NCBI GenBank assembly: GCA_947646735.1
Contig: CANTFK010000993.1
Span: 186,001 to 250,000, forward strand
Source: Peronospora farinosa
Taxonomy: Eukaryota; Oomycota; Peronosporomycetes; Peronosporales; Peronosporaceae
DNA: 64,000 nt
Direction of reading: 5' to 3'
Numbering within the stretch: the stretch's first letter is position 1; each line of letters begins with the position of its first letter. Under the pieces are notes generated by a model that made no database searches, was not told the origin of the DNA, and was given only the letters and a program-made list of their open reading frames with translations. Positions 56,137 to 64,000 of this stretch are shown here, piece after piece. The position numbers were made by a program, and so were the translations under genes.

Positions 56137-56690
56137 GTGAGACGTCAACGAAAGTTCGACGTCAATGCAGTGTTTACCCATATCTTGGTGTCTCCAAGTG
56201 ACTGGCCGAACGTCACAGTCGTGCATTGTGATTCCACGACGCAGGCGGTGCACATAGCGAGCGACGGCTCTAGCTGTACTGCTTGTGCTGTTCTTCGAGG
56301 CACAAGTGGCAGTGACTCCTTGCTCCACAGCGAGAAGATCGACGAGGACGACGTGGTCGAACAAGGGTTTCCGCGCGTGAATGCAGTAGTTAAATCGGGG
56401 TTCCCATCTGCACCTATTGTGGTTGAACAAATCTCCCCTTAGAGCATTGTGACGACGAGCATGTGATCTTTTACAAGTGTGACGTGGACGGGCAGGAGCC
56501 CCCACGCGAGCGCCTGATGGTCGAAGCAGAGTTCCCATCATCACCCACTGTGGTCGAACCAAGGTTCCCACATGGGCAAATTGTGGTTGTGCAGGGGCTC
56601 CCTCACGGAACTACGGCGTCCGAGCAGGATCTCCCGCATCAAGTGTCGACGGTCGAGTTCAAACTGCTTCCTTCAAGTGCTCCGGCATGA
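56137..56690 (+). other. Linker of element G with degenerate decapeptide repeats
   Basis: Frames 56137-56442 and 56463-56690 encode successive units of the form V-V-E-x-x-F-P (EQGFP, KSGFPSAP, EAEFPSSP, EPRFPHGQ, VQGLPHG, EQDLPHQ), about 10-13 residues each. They occupy the protease-RT linker, where A-F have a different imperfect repeat. Confidence 0.7.
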
Positions 56691-56719
56691 TGGTTGAGGA
56701 CATCCAGTGACTAGAAGGG

Positions 56720-57830
56720 ATGATACTTTCTCACCTGGCTACTTCGAGTAGCGACTCGAAGCACGATGGGGACAACAGAATTCATAATATTGCGTTAGAA
56801 TGTGTCCACGCTATCGTGTATGTGAAAGGAAGTCCACAAAGACGCCAATATATTGAAGTCGCGAGTTCACCTTGCGAAGCGTCTTCAATTACAAGCCTTC
56901 CAGGTCTCTCCTGGAAGCATTTCCTACGTGACCTAAAGGGAGGCTTTGTGGAACAAGTGTGTCTGATCACCAAAGAGACGGTAATCGTGACGAACGAGGA
57001 GTATATGAAGCGTCCTCGAAGCGCTGAGCAAAAGTTAGCGCGCGAAGAAAGATTTGCGTCACAATTATGGGAGTCTCTGCGAAAGTCTGGTAACCCTGTA
57101 TACTACATTTCTCGTGAATATGCAGACGTGTTACCGGACAGGATTCCGGCTTAAACTTCCTGCTGACCGTTGATTTCGGCACATTATTGACCTCGTGCTA
57201 GGGTAACAGTATTGTGTGAAACGGCAGTGGCCGTTGCCTCGAGATCAATTCGAAGCTATTGACGCATTCGTAGAAGGCCGCCGCAAGGCGGGCATGTGAG
57301 TGACAGTATCTTTTCCTATTTAAGTCGAAACTTCTGCGTGAAGAAGGCTACGGGAGGCTGGCGGATAGTGCATGCGTTTAATAAGTTGAATAATGCCACT
57401 ATTCCTGCATAAACGCCAATTCCCAGGAAATATATGATGCTAAATTCGATGTCAGGAAGTGTTATCTTCAGTGCCAACGACTTAACCGATGGCTTTTACC
57501 AGATTTTGATGCGCCCGAGCGATAGCCCACTCACAGCGGTGAGCACCCCGAGTGGCATGTCATGGGAGTGGCTGGTTATGACACAAGGAATGAAGAACGC
57601 TCCGGACACTGTAAATCGCATGGTGTCTCAAGTGTTGAGACCCCTCTGGAGCTTCGCTCCAAGTTATTTTGACGACATTTTCGTCCACAGTCGCGCTGAG
57701 GGCAACCTCAGCGATTTCCAAGTTCACCTTTAACATCTGAAGCAAGTGTTTCAAGTTATGCGGGACAACAATTTGTACGCGAATCTCAAGAAATGTGTCT
57801 TTTGTGCACCAGCGATTTCGGAGTTGGGTT
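56720..57830 (+). pseudogene. Reverse transcriptase of element G
   Basis: Upstream frame 56720-57154 is open ([13 protein letters not shown] before the RT). The fingers carry stops (57290-57410). 57434-57733 has FSANDLTDGFYQILM, WEWLVMTQGMKNAPD and SYFDDIFVHS with both catalytic Asp. The thumb (YANLKKCVFCAP) is cut short by a deletion at about 57840. Confidence 0.82.
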
Positions 57831-57859
57831 GCTATGTAAGTAAATCGACACGTGTTCGT

Positions 57860-58567
57860 GGCGTCCCAGCACCAAGCAGCTTTTGAAGTAGTGAAGAAGA
57901 GCCTGGCGTCAGCGCCAGTGCTGGTTTTAATAGACGATTTAAGCCGTTCCACGTGGTATGCGATGCCAGTGATTTTGCAGTCGGTTGTGCTCTCATGCAA
58001 TTTGATGATGAGGGCCGTGAACAAGTCATGAGCTATCAGTCGCGACAGATGAAGCCAGTTGAGAAGAACTATCCGGTTCACGACAAGGAGTTGTTAGCGA
58101 TGCGCTATGCACTCATCAAGTTTCGCGTGCATCTCCTTGGTGAACGTACGTTTGCTTTGTACACCGATCATGCATCGCTGCCCACAGCGATGAAGAGCCC
58201 ACACCTGTCCCAACGGATGGCACGATGGCTCTCATTCTTTTCTGAGTACAACTTCGTCGTGCATTACAAGCCAGGCAAGACCAATATTCTCGCTGACGCC
58301 TTGTCACGACGTCCCGACTACGATCCTCGGACTGCTCTGAGTCGCCAGGCTACTGATGACGAGTACGATGATGACCGATGTGCAATGTGTGTATCGCTGA
58401 ACTTAACTCGGGTTACACCCGATCTGTGTTTATTTGATGAGATCGTCGCAGCGTACAAGGGTGACTCAGATTATGCAGACATTATCGAGTATCTGCGTGC
58501 TCCCAGCGATGCTGCACTGGGAGCATTATTCCGAACCAAGCGCGACCACATTCATGATACAGTGTAG
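57860..58567 (+). pseudogene. RNase H of element G
   Basis: 57953-58567 is open with VVCDASDFAVGCALMQ (preceded by a shift), HDKELLAMRYALIKF, LYTDHASL and LADALSRRPD. All acidic catalytic residues appear present. It ends in TAG just before the integrase zinc domain. Confidence 0.82.
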
Positions 58568-58599
58568 ACGGCGATTTGCTTCTGTATAGCATCGAATAA

Positions 58600-59920
58600 C
58601 TCGATGCTCCTCGCACGGTGATTGCGAACGACATGGATTTTCGTGCAAGAATCATCCACGAGTACCACGATGCCCCTGCTGACGGCCATTTAGGCCGCGA
58701 AAAGACTTTCGCGGGTGTGTCTCGAGACTTCTTCTGGCCCCACATGTATAAGTGGGTACGCAACTGGATCCAACCGTGCGAAATATGCCAGCGTGTGAAG
58801 CCATCTCCATCGTCACAGGCTCCCTTGCAATCGATGCCAATTGCAGCAGAGGCCTGAGATCAGTTTCGATGGACTTCATCTTCTGGCTTGCGCCCGATAG
58901 CCAAGCTCAAACGGGCAAATTGGTTTTTGTTGACAGATTTAGCAATATGACACATTAAGTGCCTGTTCACGCTAACAATTATGGCGGTAGAGACCCAAGT
59001 GCACTTTATTGACGCGTGTTCTGTCATCATGGTTTGCCAGAAAACATTGTTTCGGACCGTTATTTGCGATTCTCATCCGCATTTTGGACGTCACTGTTTA
59101 AGATTTACGGGAAAAAAGTGCAGATGTCGACAGCGACCCATCCAGGAACGTATGGGCAAACCGAGCGCGTGAACCGGTTCCTCTAAAGTTTTCGTCGAAA
59201 TTATGATACGTCATTCACAAGTTGGAGTGCATTGTAACCAATTGCTGATCTCGCACTCAACAATGCTATACACACGTCAACAGGGTTGACGCCATTTTTG
59301 CGAATTCGGCTCGTCACCCTTAAGTTCCTACTCACCTTGTTGTGGGGCGACCTACGACACCTAGTTAGTCCACTCTAGGGGGAATAAAGGTAATAAACAA
59401 GGATCGATTGCAGCTCATAGTATTTTGAACGCCGATGTAGTAGCCCGATCGAAGACAAAGATGGCTGCTTTGACGCCACAAGACGTGGCGTCCCCATTAT
59501 CTCAATGGACTGCGCAGACATTGATTGACTTGTCTTCGGGTAAGCGTTCGCCTACTGCCAACTACGCTCCGATTAATTCGGCGCGACCAATTGATGACAT
59601 GGATGTGTCGTACTTTATACTCCAACGTCATTCCATCACCCGGTTTGTGCGCGAGGCACTACAGTCTGCAGAAGACCAGCTGAAAGAACGCTGGCAAACA
59701 TGGTAGAAAGAACGTGATCAAGTTTAAGAAAGTTGATCGTGTATTTTTATCTACTGAAGGTCTAAAGGATTTAGCGTTTAATAACTTAGGTGCAAATAAA
59801 CTCGCGCCACGCTTCATTGGTCCATTCAAGGTTCTGAAGGCAATCGGAGACACTTATACACTCGACGTTCCCTCATCATTGCGACTCCATCCGACGTTCT
59901 AGGTCGGGCGGCTAAAGGAA
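58600..59920 (+). pseudogene. Integrase of element G
   Basis: Zinc domain 58618-58857 (HEYHDAPADGHLGREKTF, CEICQRVK), TGA, then MDFIFWLAPD and FVDRFSNMTH with TAA at 58957. A broken HPHFGRHC region follows near 59080 and QMSTATHPG-YGQTERVN out of frame near 59125-59175. C-terminal module in 59714-59902 (LAPRFIGPFKVLKAIGDTY), with TAG where FYVGRL is expected. Confidence 0.78.
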
Positions 59921-60128
59921 TATCTTTCGACTACACTTCACGGCTTGGCTCCGATGTCGGCTCCAGGGGTCCGTAGGTCGATCTGTTTTTCCGTCGTGCT
60001 CGACGCGCCGATAACATCGAGCACGGTTGCGTTCATGTCTGTACACGATGAAGCACCTGGCGCTCCAGAACCATCATCCTTTCTAGCAGTTCACCTTTCG
60101 ACTGCCGGGTCTCACTCGCAGTCTTCTT

Positions 60129-61185
60129 CTACTGGGCAGCACGCTCACTGGCAGACTCAGCCTCTAGCTGAGAATCGGCAGCCTTGTTGACTGCCTGAAT
60201 AACATCGTCCTGGGCAACCAGGACGCCTGCATTACCGTCGCGAGGGCCCACCATCGCTTTTGAATGCGGAAGGTCAGGTTGGCTAATTTGTGGATCGTAT
60301 CGTGGCTCACGAGGACTTTTCTCGAGCAGTGTTACTGTCGGCTCATGGGAAGCCCTGTGTTCCATCCGTGCGCAGGTACCGAGTACGTTGGATTGGCTTC
60401 CCTCCCGAGCAGGATACATAAAAACGGGTTTCTTTCTCCTTCTTGACGCTCCAGATGTCGTTCAGTCGTACGAAACCACGGAGTCGGTCTATTCCGACGC
60501 GAGAGCGAACGCGAATGCTCTCGTGATAAACGAAAATGGTGAGGTGATCCACGCCGTCGAAGACGATAGCGATGACGTGGACGAGAACGATGTCGTGAAA
60601 GAGAACGTCGTGGTGAATACATATTACCATGAATACGAGGCGAAAAACGTGCATCAGGACGGGCAGTCGAACGTGTCGCTGCCCTGCACTGACTATTCAC
60701 CGGAGATTGCTCGCGCTGTCGCGAGCGGGGCTGACAGCGAGACACACTACGAATAATTGGGGTTCTCCGTTTGCTCAGACTTCACTCACATATTGCAATC
60801 TAACTTCATTCGCGTTCACTTTTTGGACACTCAGCGATGTGTCGTCGTCATTCGTCATGGGAGGGCGTGGCATCGAGTCACAAGATTGGCATCCTTCATT
60901 GACATGAACGAAGCAGAGGCGTTCCTCATTCCAAGCATTCTCACACACCGCTTCGCGTAGCGCGACGATGGAGTGGTTTGCGCGATGTTCCTCTCGATAG
61001 GCGAGCCACAGTTGGAAGCTGCCACCACCCTTGATCATCCGATTCCAACGTCGGATGAAGGCGCACCAAGAACGTTGCAGGGCCTCGTATCCGATTCCAT
61101 CAAGACTCTTTCCACGTAGTTTTCGAAAACGCCGGAAGTAATCCCGCATAGTTTCCAGTGAGTCCGGAGCGCGAGCTTCGGACAA
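60129..61185 (-). other. Antisense frames in the 3' region of element G, one RS-rich
   Basis: Minus frames 61185-60775 (136 codons), 60745-60332 (137 codons) and 60419-60129. The middle one is Arg/Ser-rich (SPRRSLSRHRSRPRHR). Its complement, plus frame 60388-60756, is acidic (DDSDDVDENDVV). By position, antisense to and beyond the end of pol, and by RS content it recalls the antisense ORF of A-F, but the domain order differs and I cannot align them. Confidence 0.35.
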
Positions 61186-61356
61186 GTAATACTGTGGTGA
61201 AGTGCTAATTTTGTGATGTGGAGGTCTTAGACTTCAATCGGATTCGGAGTATAGGCCGTGGGTCAGGGACAGGGGACCAGAGAGAAAGGGGCCTCGAACG
61301 AGCGACCGTTGGTGGAGAACAATCCGCAGGATCCGCCGAAGGAAAATCTGTATCAG

Positions 61357-61376
61357 GGTACCGGTTAACCGGTACC
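61357..61376. repeat. Perfect 20-bp palindrome
   Basis: GGTACCGGTTAACCGGTACC is self-complementary. It lies 20 bp before the minisatellite. Confidence 0.9.
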
Positions 61377-61393
61377 AAAGGAAGTTGATCATG

Positions 61394-61548
61394 GCCCCTC
61401 ATTGATCGACCTGGCCCCTCATTGGTAGACCCGGGTCCCTCATAGGTCGACCTGGGTCCCTCATAGGTCGACCTGGGTCTCTCATCGGTCGACCCGGTCC
61501 CTCATTGGTCGACCCGGTACCTCATCGGTCGACCTCGGCCCCTCGGGG
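61394..61548 (+). repeat. Minisatellite of about seven 20-21-bp units
   Basis: The unit is close to TCCCTCATNGGTCGACCYGG. Units vary at one to four positions and in length by one base. Confidence 0.9.
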
Positions 61549-62618
61549 TTCCGCCACTCCGGACCAATTATTACAAGGATCAGACCAGTCGACGCAAGGA
61601 ATCAGAGCATCAGGCAAGGATAGAGTAAAGGAGTTAAAAGGATAGGACTATATTAAATACTACTCAATTTGCGATCTACGTGGCACGACTTCGTCACCCA
61701 AGAAGGACTTGTTCTAAGTTACTCACTGTTCCGGGAAGGGATATATTTTGGCCCCCCGTCGAAGACAGTTGCGTAGCGAAGTTCAAGGGCGAATAGAGCT
61801 CCAGGATATATTTGGCCTGTGAGCTCGTTCGAGTAGCAACACCCCCCAAGACCCGCTATCGGAAGCGGTCTCCCTCACCTCAAGGTCCGGGAGCAACGTA
61901 AAGGTCAGGTGGTAATACCCCTGAAACAGAAGGAAAAGGCCAGGGACGACAAGCGCCCCTGAAGAATTTGGCTCTAAGCCCACTCTCGACAAGGTCGATC
62001 GAGTGGCCACCTACCGGCCCACCGAGTGAAGCATATCCACTCGAGGCCCCCCAGGTCTACCTCCCTCAAGGCAGACATCTACATCGTCACCAAGTCCTCC
62101 GAAGAGTGCAACCCGCCAGCCGACGGGTACACAAGGTGAGAGAAGGTTCATACGCGGCATCGGGGTACCCCCTCCGACAGTCGGCAGTCCGGCACAGTGA
62201 GTGGTTTGGGGTCTCATCATACAATTTTGAGAACCCACTCCACCACAATGGTGCGCGTGCCCGGATCTTCGGAAGACGCGGGATTTTACTGCGAGTCCCA
62301 AGACGATAAAAATGTTCAAGTCAAGAAGTAGCACAAGACCGAAGAGTCACTGGAAGACCTATCGCCAGTGACTCAAGAAGAAACAAACAAAGGATCGAAG
62401 GACCGACCGGGCCTTGGGAGGGGCCCGGTCAACAGGTCGAGGTTGAATTCATTAAAGAGAAACCTAAATACCCTCCCTATGTCCTCGTTGAGGACACCTT
62501 GGGTCATGACGCCTATCATGATCCAGAGGACCATCAGCCGACGGTGAAAACCGAGAGGCTAAGGTCCCCAAATAAACAACAAAACAAGATCGCGCAATCC
62601 AAGTCGACGAAGTTCCGG
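61549..62618 (+). other. Presumed 5' end (LTR/leader) of element H
   Basis: Non-coding on the plus strand except short frames. At 61749-61766 TGGCCCCCCGTCGAAGAC resembles a primer-binding site, so the sequence to its left may be the 5' LTR. LTR limits cannot be set from one copy. Confidence 0.4.
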
Positions 62619-64000
62619 ATGAAGGCACCCGGAAACACCAAGTCGATAGGCCCCGAGAAGTCAGGACTGGCATCATGGACAGACGCTGATGTCACGAGGG
62701 CCTACCACCAACGCAAGCTGAACGCGTTCCTGGAGAGCAACCCCGTCGCGAAGACCCTGGAGATCCGGCAGCTGGGTCAACTCACTGGGCCGGTGTCGAC
62801 CCTGCCACGGCTGCACTCCGTCACGGACGCGATCACAGCGCTGGTCACCCTTCTTCGTGAAGCGAACATGGTCGCTGGTCGGTTCCACCCGGACGACCTG
62901 CTATCCCTGGGGTTCGACAGAATCACAACAACGTTAGAGCATATGCACAAGCGTCTGTCGATCCTGGTGGGTACCACACCAGCAACGGAACACCCACCTC
63001 TGGGGACACCTACACACATGCGGTCCAACAGCAGACAGATGACGCTTCAGGACATCACGGTGGGTCCCCACATGTACGGAGCCGCCGGCCACCCAGGGAC
63101 GAATCAAGACCCATCTCAACACCGAATGCCAAGCGGCCAGAGGGAAGCAGCTCCGTGGTCTCCAGGATCGTCCTCAACTGGGTCGGTCACTAGGATGCCC
63201 CTAGGCCCTACTGGAGCGGCGCTGCTCCAGGACCGAGCGCGCAGCGCGGAGCAGGAGCCAAGTGGTCTTAAAACGGCGACGCGTGGCAAGAATGAAAATC
63301 ATTCCGATTTTCATTCAATGGGAAATCAGCAAGTGAAAAAGTTGGAAATTGCTCTACCCTGTGACGAAGATGCTGGGGGGGAAGGACCTACCTCCCCGGT
63401 AGGCGATCTGCAGACCCTCTTTGACGCGGCGATGGCAAGATTTTTGAGTGAACGCCAAGTACCGCGGGCACACCCTAACGGGAGTGTAGCAGGAGGAAGA
63501 CCAGAGGCGCAAAGTACGACCGCTCACCATGACCAGCATCCAGGCATACAAATGCCAAGAGGCCACACGATGACCGACGTCGATATGGAATACGTCGGTT
63601 CCTGTGAGTTCGACCCTGACAACATGGATTTGAGGGGACCTCAGTCGATGATGGCGAACGCAGCGCTGGGACAGATGCCAAATATGGTCCCTCGCATCAA
63701 ACTATCGGCGACCTCGGACCTTAAAGAATTTCATGGAAGAGACAAAGACGAAGACAGAGCGCGCAGCTGGGTATCGACGGTCAAGGCAGAATTTATAGGA
63801 GACCAAGCACCAGATGACGAACGATGTCTCGTTTGTGGAGGGTTGCTGACTGGACCGGCACAGAATTGGTATCGTCAACTGGGTCGCTCAGTCCGAGGAA
63901 ACTGGAAGGGCTTAATCCAAGAGTTCATGATTCGGTTCTGTGGCACGGGGGTACCGATCGCCCGCCTGTACTACCATGCGAAGAAAAGGTCGGAAGAGAG
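62619..64000 (+). CDS. gag of gypsy element H, runs off window
   Basis: A frame open for 460 codons from the ATG at 62619 to the window end (possibly further upstream without ATG). The first about 350 residues are Pro/Gly/Gln-rich with a helical part near the start (TLEIRQLGQL, VTALVTLLREA-like). From about 63700 a classic oomycete gypsy gag core begins: LKEFHGRDKDEDRARSWV, GPAQNWYRQL, WKGLIQEFMIRFCG. Among the gag frames in the window it is the only one without a visible lesion, so this element may be younger. The C-terminus is outside. Confidence 0.82.
   Translation, partial: MKAPGNTKSIGPEKSGLASWTDADVTRAYHQRKLNAFLESNPVAKTLEIRQLGQLTGPVSTLPRLHSVTDAITALVTLLREANMVAGRFHPDDLLSLGFDRITTTLEHMHKRLSILVGTTPATEHPPLGTPTHMRSNSRQMTLQDITVGPHMYGAAGHPGTNQDPSQHRMPSGQREAAPWSPGSSSTGSVTRMPLGPTGAALLQDRARSAEQEPSGLKTATRGKNENHSDFHSMGNQQVKKLEIALPCDEDAGGEGPTSPVGDLQTLFDAAMARFLSERQVPRAHPNGSVAGGRPEAQSTTAHHDQHPGIQMPRGHTMTDVDMEYVGSCEFDPDNMDLRGPQSMMANAALGQMPNMVPRIKLSATSDLKEFHGRDKDEDRARSWVSTVKAEFIGDQAPDDERCLVCGGLLTGPAQNWYRQLGRSVRGNWKGLIQEFMIRFCGTGVPIARLYYHAKKRSEE

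Larger units (their letters stand above)
54700..60000 (+). mobile_element. Element G: second gypsy lineage, decayed
   Basis: Plus-strand gag, protease, RT, RNase H and integrase in canonical order but diverged from A-F. LTRs were not identified. It differs from A-F in keeping the protease D-S-G and the RT Y-F-D-D, yet has many stops and deletions. Confidence 0.82.

Noticed and set aside
61394..61548. Minisatellite read as a CRISPR array
   Set aside because: Units are contiguous with no spacers.
1..64000. tRNA, rRNA or snRNA genes
   Set aside because: No A/B-box pair with cloverleaf potential or rRNA-like conserved block was recognised. Short GGTTCGA-like hits had no matching stems.

Overview
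The window reads as a piece of an oomycete genome, most likely Peronosporales (Phytophthora or a downy mildew). The reasons are a eukaryotic cytosolic HSP70 ending in EEVD, very short GT-AG introns (65-90 bp), compact convergent genes, and Ty3/gypsy and Ty1/copia proteins of the kind that fill gene-sparse oomycete regions. This assignment is inference from gene and repeat style.

Only the first 5 kb is ordinary gene space: an HSP70 running in from the left edge (2-1831, +), a small Cys/His-rich basic protein (2277-3083, +), and a nine-exon gene on the minus strand (3340-4701) that no single open frame reveals. Its exons join in phase into a 250-residue Qc-SNARE of the syntaxin-6 type. From 4.8 to 5.7 kb I recognise nothing.

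From 5.7 to 53.8 kb the window is a cluster of broken LTR retrotransposons. The core is five copies (A, B, C, E, F) of one Ty3/gypsy family with an integrase C-terminal chromodomain. They alternate in orientation and form three large inverted repeats: A(+) 7285-15382 tail-to-tail with B(-) 17674-25780; C(-) 32138-40197 head-to-head with E(+) 41214-49241; and E tail-to-tail with truncated F(-) 50745-53105. The spacers hold fragments of Ty1/copia and of other gypsy elements. Element I, a diverged gypsy on minus, fills 28.2-32.1 kb between B and C. No copy looks autonomous: gag, protease, RT and integrase carry nonsense and frameshift changes, many shared between copies, and the RT YXDD box reads YFED in every copy. 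B, C and E each have two LTRs of different subtypes, and C is a mosaic of an E-like 5' half and an A/B-like 3' half.

Two features of this family stand out. First, every copy has an antisense reading frame starting just inside the 3' LTR and running back into the end of pol. It encodes an acidic/Ser-rich region, a coiled coil and an RS-rich tail, and its N-terminal half stays open in two diverged subfamilies. Second, the LTR U3 is a row of about nine short hairpins whose stems change sequence between LTR subtypes while pairing is kept.

The right end (53.8-64 kb) holds a diverged gag remnant, a second plus-strand gypsy lineage (G, about 54.8-60 kb) with an intact protease DSG and RT YFDD box but many stops, a minisatellite, and the start of a third gypsy element (H) whose gag frame is open from at least 62619 to the window end. 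The many long palindromes mean that misassembly must be excluded before the arrangement is taken at face value.
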